64,000 nt of DNA from Triatoma infestans (lineage: Eukaryota; Arthropoda; Insecta; Hemiptera; Reduviidae): the NCBI GenBank assembly GCA_011037195.1, contig JAAEAF010003577.1, forward strand, positions 1-64,000, given 5' to 3'. Within the stretch, counting starts at the first letter, position 1. Each line of letters begins with the position of its first letter. A program made the translations under genes and the position numbers. The notes under the pieces were generated by a model that saw only the letters and a list, made by a program, of their open reading frames with translations, made no database searches and had not been told where the DNA came from. Shown here in pieces: positions 22,260 through 34,861 of this stretch.

Positions 22260-23519
22260 AGTTTGAACTTTCTGCAATTTTCCACTTTAGTGTTAAACTA
22301 CACACAGGTCATCACAGAACACCTCATAACATTTATCTCCAATTGAAAACACCCTCAAAAAATCGAATACGATCGCAATACTTGCTGTTTTATAATAGCA
22401 GCTAGCAGCGTTAATAAAGAAAAAAATAATACAGACACCCATAACACTATAATTATGTATTTAATAATGTAGTTGTTATCAAAGAGATCAAAATATAATT
22501 TATGTATTCTCTCGCACCACTCATATAACTTGGTCCAAATTAAGAACACAGCTGTAACAACTAACTACTCCTCTGCACTATGGCAAAAACTGTTCAACAT
22601 CATTACTGAATATTACTTTTGAGTATGATGTTTGCTTTACTAATATTTTTTTTTTTTTTTTTTATAACTTCCGATCCATAGATCTATAAAGTTTATTGCC
22701 AGTTATCATTTATTTCTAAATATAAAGTTTACTACAATATTCAGTATATTCATGTACTCGTTAATATTAGTATTCATTTTCCTTTTGTATTATAAAGATC
22801 TATATATATTATAATACATTCATATTCATTTTATAATGCATTTTGAATGCATACTTTAGTTTTATAAGTTTTTATAGATTTGTAGAATGATGAAAAAGTT
22901 TTTAGATTAATATCTCACTATTGAGGTATATAAATATTCTATTTAACAGTTACGAAATGTTCCAATCTAGTTTTCAACTCTGTTAAATATTTACCTAGTT
23001 CACAAACATTAAATTACATATATTATAATAAAGTTGATTTCTCCTCTATAAACTATTAAACAATAATAATGGGGTAAGCCCTTGTTACTTTTATTATGAT
23101 TGGTAATAAATTTTTCAAAAATTTTAATGGAACCTATTGTCAACTTTGTGATAGCTTTTATGAGCTAGTAAATTTTTCACTATAGTTTTGCATTTTGAAA
23201 GCTGATAATATTCACTTGGAAAATTATAGGGGTTTCGAATATTTCAATTGATGATGTTTGTCATTGGTCAATTTTGGCCGGCCTATTTGTACAAATTTAA
23301 CCAGAATAAACACTTGCTTTAACTTTAATATTTATATTTACCCTTCAATAAATATTTTCAACATTGATTATACTTTAAAAATGCATTTACATATTTGCAT
23401 ATTTTTCTTCTTTTTTTTTTAATTCGATATTTGCATAATTTTAGATCGGAATTCTAAACTATTCTAAAGTTTGCATAATATAGATGGTCGAAAGCCTTGT
23501 TTTTTTTTTGTTTTTGTTT
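22260..23519. other. AT-rich non-coding stretch
   Basis: No ORF with a motif. It has long T-runs (about 22648-22663) and TG/GT-rich DNA near the right end. Confidence 0.45.
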
Positions 23520-23610
23520 TTGTTTTTTTTTTTTATAGAAAAACCGGCCCTGTAAAGAGGCAACTATTTTGTTCAAATTTGGAACTCTAGCAATGCATTT
23601 ACTGGGGTAA
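23520..23610 (-). mobile_element. HINE-like fragment
   Basis: It contains AAAAACCGGCCCTGTAAAG and TTCAAATTTGGAACTCTAGC, family phrases in minus-copy order, directly before a LINE fragment. Matching minus-copy text (CATGTACTTACGGTCGGTG) reappears near 24495, so the LINE probably sits inside one HINE-like copy. Confidence 0.45.
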
Positions 23611-23634
23611 AACCGGAAGTACTTATAGAGAGGC

Positions 23635-24350
23635 CTCTTAGCAATTCCCCCACCACAGTATTCCAGACAGAAATTTTTGCAACTAAAATCTGCGCTGAGG
23701 AAAACCTAAGAGTGGCCCTTAAAAATAAGGAGATTTCAACATCTTGGTCAGCCAGGCTGCACTGAAGGCTTTTGCTGCCTTCAAACCATCTCATCTCTAG
23801 TTAAGTATTTTAGAGAATCCCTGACGTAACTTTCCCGATACAATTAAGTTCAGCCGGAATAGTGGGAGGAGGGAAACTGGGGATTAGAGGTAATAAAACA
23901 GCCGACCAGCTGGCCAGGAATCATGGGAATACTCCATTCTGTTATCTAAAACCTGTCCTAGAGATAATCAAAAGGACTGTTGGTGCATCTTTTATAGACT
24001 AGCTCTGGATAGAGCACGGCATAATATGGGAACGTAAGTCTAGGAGCCATACACAGCAAGATGATGATGATGATGGTGAGAATATAACTAAAGAGACCAC
24101 TACTTTAGGAAGGAACCAGATTAATTTGGTGACAGGCCTTATCATGGGACACGGCAGATTCTTATTATCCCCCTACACAGGTGGGGGATAATTAGTTCAG
24201 AATCTCTGAGTAGACTATATTAAAAGAAAGTGGAAACAGCCTCACACTTGCTGCCCGATTGTGTTTTCTATGAGATTTTTTGCCCACTGAGACCAGAGGA
24301 GATAAAAGCGTCAAAAGTAGTGGTTGGAAATGTCAAAAATAAGGGAATGT
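23635..24350 (+). pseudogene. Degenerate LINE RNase H fragment
   Basis: Plus-strand frames read TVFQTEIFATKICAEENL (the RNase H Glu segment), then VSQAALKAF where SDSQAAL is expected, so an Asp is lost. They continue GIRGNKTADQLARN, the fourth acidic motif. Further on, NQINLVTGLIMGHGRFLLSP resembles the segment leading to the LINE Cys/His end. Several stops and frame changes are present, along with a short (GAT)n run near 24060-24076. It is clearly a different, older lineage than the LINE at 21.2 kb. Confidence 0.65.
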
Positions 24351-25610
24351 CAAATTAATCTTGTTGTAATATCGAGATATTTGTTTTACACACATCATCA
24401 AACAAACACTATCACTTACATACATACATACATAGATACATACGCAGACACACAAACCAGACCAAACTTTTTCGAAATCACGTAGTGTCAAAACATGTAC
24501 TTACGGTCGGTGTAAATTTAGTTTCACAAACCAGACTGGAATACAGAAAGAAAATAAAATTACCTATAGAAGAAAATATGTTCAAAATTCAAAATGTTCT
24601 AATTTTAAGAAGATTAGAAAAAAAAAACAACCAAATATAGTTCTTGAATTAAATTTTATATGCCAGGGGGCTGGTAAACAATACAAAAATGCATATTATA
24701 ATTATTTAATAAAAAAAAAAAGAAGCCCGTTGTCCCATCTTGTTTTATATATTATTTCTTAGAAATGTAGTAAAATTAATATTCGCGCAGTATGTAGATT
24801 TACATTAGCAGTGCTTGTTGATACAATAAATCACGTGCACCATCTTGATTCTAAAAAAAATTCTTTTTATACACTAACTAAGAGAGCTGCGACCAATTTA
24901 TATATAAATATATAATAAATAGTACTAATAGTTAATCACGGCCACACTGTCATGAAATACGAGCAATTGGTGGGGGGCTTTTTATTTCATTTTTTCCACT
25001 TTGAAGTCTATATATATATATATATATATTATTTATATTTCTTAAATAATTTTTTTCTTAAAATAAAAAATAAATACTATTCATTTTATAATCCGTTAGA
25101 AATTTAAATATATCTACATTATTTAATTAATATTATTGCGTTTATTACCAATTTTTTAAGTTTTTTTTTTTTTTTATTTATTGTCTGCAGAATTAGTGGA
25201 TCTACTCAACTCAGTTAGGGCTTAGCATTTCTGGGTAAAATATCATTACACTTTTATTTCCCTGATTTCAAATTTTTACAAACGCTTTATACGATCTAAA
25301 ATCCCAAACAGGCAAGGTAGTTAGAATATAATATGTAGGACAGAAGAACTAAAGAAGGATTCTTAAGAGATCGCTCATATTCTTAAAGATAACACACATT
25401 ATTGTAAGAGGAAATGATGCTGGTATATTATTAAACCAATAAGAGTCAGCACAAAATATCATATTCACATTGTCAAAAAAATCTAGTTGATCAGATTTTT
25501 GTGAAATTCTTTATAAATGAAGAAATTAATGTCTTGTATAAATTAAACAATTGAAACGGTTTTGGAAACTTACTTAGGATGGATGATTACCGAATAACGA
25601 AGGCAGTGTT
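24351..25610. other. AT-rich non-coding stretch
   Basis: It has a HINE-like scrap near 24460-24540, a (CATA)n-like run near 24418-24440, an (AT)n tract at 25010-25029 and poly-T near 25158. No gene is seen. Confidence 0.4.
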
Positions 25611-25629
25611 TTATTGGTAAATAAATGGA

Positions 25630-25790
25630 AGGAAGAAAAGAGGGAGACCCACAATAAGGTGAGAGGAAGGAATTAAAGAGTTTATGACTGGACACTGAAT
25701 CGGATGCTCATGACAGAAAACAAATGGAGAAATTAGCTTAAGTGGAGAGGACCTACGTAACGTAGAATAACTCAGAAAAATAAATAAATT
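25630..25790 (+). pseudogene. RTE-like LINE C-terminal scrap, copy 1
   Basis: The frame reads RGRPTIR, a stop, then EEGIKEFMTG with further stops. This resembles the GRP-x-R-W...D end of RTE-type LINE proteins. The same text, diverged at a few bases, recurs at 26155-26250. The homology call is tentative because the domain is short, but the internal repeat is directly visible. Confidence 0.4.
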
Positions 25791-25914
25791 AAAAATTCTT
25801 AAAAGACAGATCACTATCAGGGAGCACTCTTAAAAAAAAATTTCAAAAATCTTTTCTGGATAAAATAGGCACACTGTACACTCCTTGAAGAAGGTACGTA
25901 GATGTAGATTGTTA

Positions 25915-25985
25915 CAGGGCGTATTGCCCATCAATGGACAGAGAGCTCTACAGGCTCCTAGGAAGAGAAAATCTAAGGGCAGGAA
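25915..25985 (-). mobile_element. tRNA-derived SINE fragment
   Basis: The reverse complement contains TTAGATTTTCTCTTCCTAGG, AGCCTGTAGAGCTC and CTGTCC, matching the body of the SINEs at 34.7, 39.4 and 42.4 kb. The tRNA-like head and A-tail are missing. Confidence 0.5.
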
Positions 25986-26154
25986 ATTGCAAAACTCAAA
26001 CTTACTTTAGTGACGTAATTTTTTTGGAATGACCTGCTTCATTGAATCCTAATGAAATATTCTTCTATAGATTATAAACTTCGAATGCCGGATATTTAAT
26101 TTCTACACTAATTACAAAAATATAGACCAATTTTTACTTTTTTCCTATTCCTAA

Positions 26155-26250
26155 TAAGAGACCCAGAATAAGGTGAAGAGGAAGTAATTTAAGAGTTTAT
26201 GACTGGATACAGAATCGGATGCTCATGACAGAAAACAAATGGAGAATTAC
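26155..26250 (+). pseudogene. RTE-like LINE C-terminal scrap, copy 2
   Basis: This is a direct repeat of the 25.7 kb segment. Both share AAGAGTTTATGACTGGA, then AATCGGATGCTCATGACAGA and AAACAAATGGAGAA, with small differences upstream. It is either a local duplication or two insertions of one LINE 3' end. Confidence 0.45.
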
Positions 26251-26299
26251 GATTACGTCAAATTGCGATTACGATTGTGTTACTATAGCAATTACGTCA

Positions 26300-27010
26300 A
26301 ATTGTTTAAATTGAGTTTTTAACCAGAAATAAATGTTTTGAGTTTCCCTGAATCCAAAAAAAAAAAAAAAAATTATTTTTACCGAAAGGTCTATATTAGT
26401 GTTGTGTGTGTGGTGGTGGTATGTCTGAACAAAATATCTCGGAATAATTGCAGGAAACTTAAATCTTGGTATTCCGTTTAGATATTGTTACCGCTCCGCA
26501 TCTAGCATAAAGATTTCGGACAAAATTCATCACCCGGAAATGCTTGGACTGAATGTTATTTTTAGTTTCTCCAACGATTTTCTTTAAATATCGTACATTA
26601 TTATTTACTTTTGTAAATACCTACGATTTTTATTTGAAACATTTTCCTGAGAAAATCGATTTTTGGGGGGGGGGAATTAGTAACATTAAACTTCCTTCTA
26701 AAGTACCAGTTCTATATAATGTTTAGTTCTACCACTTACAATATATTAATATACACTAGAAACATGATAGAATTCCAAATCTGAAGAAATTCGGTTAATC
26801 AGAAGTGGGTCACTTTATATAATAGGTTTTTTTTTTTTTGAGTTTTGGGGAATTTGGAAATTTATACACTGTATTACCGAAACTTCTGTCCGCAATTGGA
26901 TGAATATCCGAAATTGCTGTGTAATATCAGAAGCAAGTATTCTAAGATAACAAAATTTCAGTTGTAATACAAACTGCAATAATATAACTTTCGCATGCAA
27001 CTCTAGTTCA
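26300..27010 (+). mobile_element. HINE-like repeat, partial copy
   Basis: Family order is recognisable: TTTTGAGTTTCCCTGAATCC, a (TG)n-like run, TCTTGGTATTCCGTTTAGAT, TTTATTTGAAACATTTTCCT, a G-run, then TTCTAAAGTACCAGTT. Both termini are lost or diverged. Confidence 0.5.
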
Positions 27011-27765
27011 AAGTTTCCCGATCAAAGACAAAAAAAAAATATATATTTACACGCTTACTAATCTCCCTCCCATCATGATAATATTAAATAATTTCTCATA
27101 AAAATGAAATTATTAAACAGCGTTGAAAAACAAAAAGAAAATGTCATATGATCTATTCTAATAACGTGGTATAATGTGGAGAAATTCTTGAAAAAGAAAA
27201 AAGAGAGAAAGAAAATGTTCTCCCATATATTATACATACATAACGTACATATGATGCAAAGCTATGTTGGAAAATTAAAGTCATGTGTAAATTTCGTTCT
27301 CTAATATTGCTTCACACCTATCCATCATCACACATACGCAACTCATCTGGGTGAAACTGGCAAATGGTAGATGATGATATTTGAATTCCCGTCGAGGTGT
27401 TTAATAGGTATGGATGGAATCACATTCCCATACCAAAACACATTTATATGCTATATAGCACATACTCGTTGCTGGTGTTCCATCCCCCATCCGCCGTCCA
27501 TATATTTCTACATAATATTGAATATCGGCCAGAGTTTTCTCATTTATACACCGCACTTTTCTCCCTCACCCAATCACTCTCTCTCTCTACCTTTATCTAT
27601 GAGAATGTTTGTGTGTAATTTCCATTAAGGTTTTTTCATTTTCAACTTTATTTATAAATTTTCAAAATAGTTTCCATATTTTGTTATTTTTATATCAAAA
27701 TATAACATTCTCTTTGTTAGTTATGTTTGCTACTTATCAATGTCAGGTGTTTCTGAAACAAAAAT
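27011..27765. other. AT-rich non-coding stretch
   Basis: The two overlapping plus-strand ORFs at 27371-27839 are low-complexity (Ser/Leu/Phe-rich), lack motifs, and run into the HINE/LTR repeat. I do not accept them as genes. Confidence 0.45.
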
Positions 27766-29060
27766 TACAAACACTCACACAACTTACTCTTACTGTAATT
27801 AATTATAATGGAGTTGATGAGGAGAGAAATTGGGATTGATTAATTAGACGAGATATGAAGACACTATTATAATATAGCTATAAGTTTACACAAACTGCAC
27901 TGGACTTGTAATGATTTTATGGAATAAAAGGTGGGAGTAGAGATATGACACGATGCGATGTATGGTTGAATCTGATAGATAGATAGAATGAGTCTAGATC
28001 TCTCACTGGCTTATATACAGGTTCCCCACTCTAGCCTGCTTACAGAGAGAGTACCAGAGAGGGCCTTTTTTCTCTCAGTCGGACCTGTGTTCTCTCTCTT
28101 GCCGTTACATTAAAGAAATTTTATTCAAGGAATTTTCAGTAAAATTGCAACTTTACAACGTTAAGTTGGGCAGGCCATAAAAATGGTGGTGGGTATTTCA
28201 CTTCTCTTCCTGAGCGGCCTGTAGAGCCGAAACTAAGAAAGCTGGGAAATTTCCCCCCTTAACTCCAATACATTCTTAAAATCATTTTTTTTTTTTCAGA
28301 AAAATGTTTCAAATAAAAATTAAACGTTTCTATTTATGTAGCAAACATTCCAAGTTTAAAGAAAATCGTTATAACTACTTTCGAGAAAATCGCAAAAATT
28401 TCAAAAACCTATTTTGTAAAATCGCTGAAATCTTGGTTAACCGATTTTCTTCAAATTTGAAATTCTAGCAATGCTCCTTTTGTATATATTAATATTATAT
28501 GAGTGTTATCTTATAACCATAATTATAATGAAATGGTACTTTACAGGAAAGCCTAACATTTTCCTCCTACAAACATCATTTCATTTGCTGAAAAAGTATT
28601 CCTAAATAAAAGTGATTGGCATTTACGATGTATTCAAATAGCCTATATGAAGTTTAAAGAAAAATCGGTGGATCGATTTTTGATAAAAATCGCCAAAACT
28701 GAAAAAAACTTTACAGTAAAGTTTTACTTCCGGTTAATATAAATTTTTACCGAAACCTTATTGTCAAATACAATGGTGGTAAGTAAACGGAAGTTTCTGG
28801 GAGTTTTGTTTTTGTTTTGTTTTATGACCCCCCCCCCACACACACAAATACATCTCAACCTTATACAGATAATTCGCTAAAAACATTTCTTTCTTATTCA
28901 GGAGACCTCAGAACATGTACTTCCGGTAAAAATTCAATTTCGCAAAAATTTGACATGATCGCCAATGCATTCTCTTACTGCAGTAAAACAATTTGTGCAG
29001 AATTTATTGAATTAAAATTTATGCAACAAACATTTTTTGCTCGATACTGTTTCTCTAAAT
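27766..29060 (-). mobile_element. HINE-like repeat interrupted by a solo LTR
   Basis: The right terminus is visible as ACAAACACTCACACAACTTACTCTTACTG with a degenerate hairpin. Text then breaks at the solo LTR (27804-28109) and resumes with the phrase found after CTTACTGCAATTAAT in the 35 kb copy. The rest follows the minus-copy order, including GATTTTCTTCAAATTTGAAA, CTTCCGGTTA and TTCGCTAAAAACATTTC. It is among the longer copies. Confidence 0.6.
27804..28109 (-). mobile_element. Solo LTR, family LTR-A
   Basis: The ends are TGTAACGG (at 28109, minus) and CCATTATA. The TTAA motif lies next to both ends (flanks TTAAT and TTAAA), a probable short target duplication. It contains a TATATAAGCC-type promoter box and AAGTCCAGTGCAGTTTGTGT, shared with copies at 29.7, 42.0 and 60.1 kb. 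No internal region is attached, so it is a solo LTR. Confidence 0.65.
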
Positions 29061-29720
29061 AAAAATAATATATTTTTGCAATTTCAATGTCTTGATATTT
29101 GAAATTTAATTATTCTAAATACAAAAAATTTCTTCAAGTTTATAAAAAATTTTGTGGAAAAAAGCATAATTTTTATTTTGTATTTTCAACTGCCTTCACA
29201 TTTAGGAAAATAGTCCAAAACATGTTGTTTCAAAAAAAGCGATATTTTTTTTTTTGTTTACAAATAACAACAGTAATAATGTAACTATTAAAAACTCCAT
29301 CTCAAATCAACGGCGCGTTTAATTTCTATGGGATATCCATTTCGTAGCTTGGTATGTACAAAAGCTCTCGTTTTGGTTCGAGCGGTCTGGATTCGTGGAC
29401 CGGTAGCTCATGGTGATTCAAAGAGTATTGTTCCCAAATCCTATTAATAAACCTATACTTACTAGCATAGCTGTTTGCTTTAATACCAGTAAGTACAGGT
29501 CATGTAGACCATGGCGTGCTACCTTACAAGCAATGTTGCTTACCTGGGCTGTTTGCGAAGCTTTTACTCAAATAGTATAAATAGAAAATAACATTAAAAA
29601 ATAGAAATTGAATTTAAATTAACTAATACAAAAATCTATACTTCTATTTCACTATTAGAAAAGAAGTTTTCCAGAGCTAAAATTGATCAACAAGCAACCA
29701 TCCACACACAGCAAAGAGAA
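29061..29720. other. Non-coding stretch, partly less AT-biased
   Basis: A block at about 29305-29570 has more balanced composition (GGTTCGAGCGGTCTGGATTC). I see no tRNA fold or ORF in it. Confidence 0.4.
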
Positions 29721-30033
29721 TGCAATCACAGCAGAGAGAAGAGAGGCCTTCTCTGGTTAACAGAGACTACTCTCTGACTTAGGCAGGCTAGAGTGGGAGA
29801 ACCTGTGTATATAAGCCAGTGGGAATCTATCTAAAGGGATCTATCATATACAATCATACAACTGTACACCAGTCATCCCATCGTGGCATATCTCTAGACT
29901 CTCACCATTCATTCTATCATTTTTCATCATAAAGTCCAGTGCAGTTAGTGTAAACTTAGCTACATTATATTAGTATCAGCATATCTCGTTCATTTAATCA
30001 AACCTAATTTCTCTCCTCAACAACTCCATAATA
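29721..30033 (+). mobile_element. Solo LTR, family LTR-A, diverged copy
   Basis: It starts TGCAATCAC and ends CCATAATA. It carries GGCAGGCTAGAGTGGGAGAA, the TATATAAGCC box and AAGTCCAGTGCAGTTAGTGT. No target duplication is evident. It is closest to the copy at 60.1 kb. Confidence 0.6.
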
Positions 30034-33000
30034 TATGTAATCAACATTTAAAAAAAAGTAGAAAATTTGTAAAAACCACTAAATGTGATTATAAATTCAA
30101 ATAGGAATATTTTTTTTTTAATATTAGGAAGATATGAAAACATAAGACTGAAGAAAAGGCCAAACACCAAGAATTACAACTGATGAAAAAAAAATGCTTT
30201 TAAACAATTAAATTCAAAATATTTTATAAATTAAGACACGTCTTATTTAAAAAAAAAAAAGAAAAAAAAAAGAACTTGCCTTAAATGATAAGGAATGAAT
30301 TGTTTTTAAACTGCAACAAATTTTGAAATGATTTTTGATTAGTCAAAATTCTGCACAATTTTTTTTTTGACAGTTGTGATATTTGAGTTGCAAGCAACTA
30401 GAGTGTTTTGCCCTATCCCGCTACCTAAATGATTCTGACATACTTGTTCTAGATCTTTTAATCCTTCATTTCATTGAATAACAAATTTTCAAGCAAAAAT
30501 GTTCTCAAGTCCATTTTATTTTGCCAGATTATCTAAATTCCCATTCATCAAACGCGCCTTCAATACACACCAGCCAGCCATTTTTTTTTTTGCCCCCATT
30601 CATAAAATCACGTCATTGTCTATTAATTCAACTTCGAGGTGAAATTTAAATACATTTACTATATTAATATGATATTTAAAGTTCACTAATATAATAGTGA
30701 AGTTGTAAGCAGACATTTCAGAGGGTTACACTAGCACAGATAACCCCTTCACCCTTAACTATTAGCATTATAAATCAAATAACTATACGTATAAAATATA
30801 AGTAGGTATAATTTTAATATCATTTCTTTTTAAATTAAATTCATATATATGTTGTTGTTATTAAATTACGGCACTATATACCATATTTACTGCAATAAAT
30901 GGAGACGTTATAATTTAAATATCCAATTAAAATTATATATATATATGAGGTAATAATATTATTTTAATATCAATGTGATAAAAGCAGGTCAACACTAAAA
31001 ATGGCTATTTTAATAAAATATTAAATAGGAATAGAAAACTTCTTGTATTGAAGCAATACCTGGAGTGGCTAGGTATTTGTGTAGTTACATTTCCTCATTA
31101 ATTAATTATTGTTTCATTTATAGTATGTTATATGATTATTAAGTACATAGAATTCTATTATATATATATATATATATATACAAAAATGTTCAGTTGAAAG
31201 CTATCATGGCAACAGGTTGTCGTCGGAATGAAAAGTAACGAAATAGAGAGTTAAATTTCGCTTATAAAGTTCAGTGGTATTTCCAATATTGGATTACGTT
31301 TATTTTCGGGCAGTGAGGAATATTGTTATCGTTGTGGTTGGACAGTATTGCTAAAATTGTTTACTTTTCAAGAATCTGAAATTCATATGGGGGGAGGGGA
31401 GTAAAAAATGTTTGGATGAATCCGAAGGTTCTCGAGTAATAGACATATGTTATTTAATATGATAATTGTTGGGGCGATTAATAATCAGAAAAAATTGTGA
31501 AGGTTAGCCGACTTCATTTGTAACCAAATAAGTTGCACCAAGCGTGACCTATTTACTACAATTGGTTTAGTGATAAGGATTTTTCCTTTCTCTTACTATT
31601 AGTAAAGGTCTTAGTAACTTAAAGACGAAGTTCTATCTGTAAGTATGCATGTATAAATGGGTGTGCATGTACTTTTCCCTCAGTAACTGTACTGAGGGGC
31701 CGTATTGCATATCATATTTAACAGTTATTACACTTTTTAAGTATTATGATTTTTGATTTAAGGAATTTCCTTAAACACCTATAAGCCCAATCGAATATCA
31801 AAATCGTACCTGCAAGGAAGGATTTGGGCAGAATTGAAATGTATTTTTTTCTCTTTCTTTGAAGAAGGGTATGATGTACCCAGAATCCAAAGAATGCAAT
31901 AGATAACTACCTGTTAAGTAATTTGTGGGTCCATCGAAGGGAATAAATAAACATTGGAGTAGGAAAGAATAGGCAAGTCGCCTATAGGAGTAGTCCTTTA
32001 GTTGGCTTCTACAACAGCCGGATGGGCGCAGCCTATACTAAGCACCCGGCGGACTGCAGTGGCTCGTTTGGACGTAAATAGTGACACTTTTAAGTGAAAA
32101 GTGCTCAAGATTTCCATAAATGATAGTTGATTGTTAGCTTCTTTCTTAAGATGATTTAGGAGGGGATATAGAGGGGGAATACTATTGGAAAATAATAATC
32201 AACGATTTGTTTATCGATTACAGAATATGAACAAATAAATTTATTTAACTAATTAAGGAGGTTAATTCTTTTCACGAATACATTTTTTTCGACATTAATT
32301 TTAATTTTATCGTTTCGATGTTAATTTTTTTACTAATCTCTCTACGGTGGTGGCTTGTTTATTAAGAGGGCAAAAATTTCATGTATGTTGCAACAATGAT
32401 GGGGATTAAATTATATATATCGTGGTAAATAAAATAATAGTAATAAAAAAATTAAAAAAATAAATAAAAAATACAGGAATAAAACTGCAGAGAGTGGCGA
32501 AGGGTAGGAGAATAGCCGTGTGCGGGGAGCTGGCGGGTTGTAGAAATGAACTCTGATGAACATTTTTCATAATTTAACTGTCACTGTTAAAGTTAAAGTC
32601 GATTTGTCATTTGTGCCGACATAGAAAGCGTCATATGACGCTCAGTGTTTTAATTTTAAAAAAATTCACATACTAAAACCTCATATTCTAACCCTCCCCC
32701 CCAACACATTTTTTTTTTACATTACACACACATACAGTATTTTTTCATACACAAATATCACATTAATACACTTGCGCTCAACTTATATTTAAAAAAAATA
32801 TATAAAATACATAGAAACCACTGCCACTAACTACTACATACACATACAATAACACATGTAGCCTATATAAATAAAACAAATAACGAATTCGTTACCCAAT
32901 ATATATATATGTATGAACACATACACACACACATAAAACACACATATATACTGATACATTTCCTACTACTGCACACACACCTCATCTAACGGCGCGTCGT

Positions 33001-33430
33001 CCAATATAATATATTTATTGGGGGCACCACAAGAATGGTGAGGGGGACCAATAAAAAATGACTTCCAATTAATGGTTGGGACGGTGGCGCTAGCCCCCCT
33101 CACGGGAAAAATTCTGCCCTCGCTAGCGAGTCGCGGCTCGGCTGGGTTTAGAAACGTGAGAGTTGCAATGCATCATTTTTAACGAACTCAGTTATATATA
33201 TATATATATATATATAGGAAGAATATATACATATATATATTCGTACATATATAAACAGTACGCATGTTACCTTACACAGAGGGTATAATCCACAGTTAGT
33301 GGTATATTTTACTAACTATTTTAATATAAGGGCTAAGTCATTACATTTGGAAACTTCTAGGGATCATATGTTATTCCCCGTTAAAAAACAAAAATACATA
33401 AAAAATCCAATCTACCTTTTAAAAAAATCA
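30034..33430. other. Mostly single-copy-looking non-coding DNA
   Basis: No transposon protein or family repeat is recognised. It holds (AT)n tracts at about 31158-31180 and 33194-33216, and a CA-rich stretch near 32720-32990. Two less AT-biased patches lie at about 31975-32075 and 33000-33180. These could be host regulatory or intronic DNA, but nothing proves it. Confidence 0.4.
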
Positions 33431-33500
33431 CGTGTGAAACATTCACACGACTTTCTCTTAATGCAAATCACATAATTAGAATTGACAAACTCTCTTCAAA
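33431..33500 (-). mobile_element. HINE-like right terminus
   Basis: It shows CGTGTGAAACATTCACACGA followed by CTTTCTCTTAATGCA. GTGTGA and TCACAC can pair as the stem. The interior is cut short by the mariner remnant that begins just to the right. Confidence 0.55.
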
Positions 33501-33577
33501 ATTATACGTGGGCAAGGTGAAAAGTTTTCGGCCTAGTAGTGAAAATGAGTTTTTTTTTATTTATTTTGAAAATGCAT

Positions 33578-34609
33578 TCATTTCTCAAAGTTCAATACAC
33601 TTTGTCCAACGTTTCTCCAATAACTGGATTCCGTCCCTGAAGTGCCTTCAAAATATCCATTTATCGCTGCTATCACCTTTTCAGTTGACCCAAAACATTT
33701 TCCAGCCACAAATTTCTTAAGGTTAGAGAATAGATGAAAGTAAGAGGGAGTGAAATCTGGCGAATAGGGAGAGGATGTTCCAACCATTCATATTTCAAAT
33801 CCCTCAATTTTCCCATCGCTAAAGCGAATTTGTGGGCGGGTGCATTGTCCTGGTAAAAGAGGATTTTTTTTTTTTTGCAAACCAAGCATTTTCTCTCTAA
33901 TTTTTTCATCTAGCTGGTCAAGGAGATGTGCATAGTATTCCCCAAAAATTGTGTGGCAGGTAGTCAATTAAAAGAATCCCTTTGGAATCCCAAAAAAACA
34001 CTAGCCATAACCTTTCCATCCACTAGCCATACAATTATCTTTGCTTTGTTCGGTGCAGAGCGAACGGCTTCTTTCCACTGTTCGGACTGTTGTTTTGACT
34101 CAGATGTAACGTTGTGAACCCCATTTCATCCATCGTAACAAATTGGCGCAGAAAATCGATTGGATTCTTCTTAAAACGGCAAAAACATTGCTGATAAACT
34201 CGATTCCTCATTTGCTTGTGATCAGCATTTAACAAATGCGGCATCCTTCTTGCACAAAGCTTACTTATACTGAGTTCTTCGTGTAAAATGTGCCCTACTC
34301 TTTTTCTGAGATGCCTACATTCTTAGCTATACCACACAGCTTTATTCGCCGATCATATAGCACCATATTGTGAATCTTCTCGATATTTTCTTTGGTAGTT
34401 GCAGTTTTTGGTCATCCTTCACGTGGATCATCTTCAATCAATCTACGACGACCACGTTTAAACTCAGTTGCCCATTTTTTTTTACCATTGACAACGAAGG
34501 TTCACACTCCTTTATACACACGTTCCCCAACTTTTGATGAATTTCTATTGGTGATAAACCATCCAGAACGAAAAAATATATAACGGAACGTTATTCAAGT
34601 TTATTCATT
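33578..34609 (-). pseudogene. Mariner transposase pseudogene
   Basis: Reading from an ATG at 34609, broken frames give the N-terminal helix-turn-helix region (GLSPIEIHQKLGN, ATEFKRGRRRLIEDDPREG), then the linker, then three catalytic regions. These are Asp in FVTMDE (ORF 34244-34035), Asp in FYQDNAPAH (ORF 33909-33673) and Asp in PYSPDFTP (ORF 33787-33578), with a D-x34-D-like spacing. Length (about 345 codons) equals the usual mariner size, so it is near full length. Early stops and at least two frame changes make it inactive. The family acts by cut-and-paste at TA sites. Confidence 0.9.
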
Positions 34610-34640
34610 TTGTCAAAAACACACTACACGCTTACTTTTT

Positions 34641-34861
34641 TATCTTTTTTTTTAATTTAATGCGCGTCAACATCTATGGTCATTGGCGCCCGGATCATTC
34701 TCAGTGCACTGCCGGCCTCCAGACAGTGTTCTCTCGCTATAGACAACCTTCCATCACCGGACAGTGAGCTGTAGGGGTTCCTAGAAAGACAAAATCTAAG
34801 GTCAGCACAGCTGGACTTGAACTCGGGACCTCCGCATGGGAGTCGACTGTACTAACCACTG
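34641..34861 (-). mobile_element. tRNA-derived SINE inserted in the mariner
   Basis: The direct repeats ACGCTTACTTTTT (34628-34640) and ACGCTTATTTTTA (34862-34874) flank it as a target-site duplication. On the minus strand it has a tRNA-like head with the A-box-like TCAGTGGTTAG, a B box GAGTTCAAGTCC (34824-34813), the shared SINE body, and a TTAAATTAAA plus A tail. It splits the 5' flank of the mariner transposase, so it is the younger insertion. Confidence 0.8.

Noticed and set aside
31975..32075. Structured RNA gene
   Set aside because: Composition is balanced, but I could not draw a convincing fold or find promoter boxes.
33431..33500. HINE hairpin as a mariner terminal repeat
   Set aside because: The same terminus occurs at several places without a mariner.
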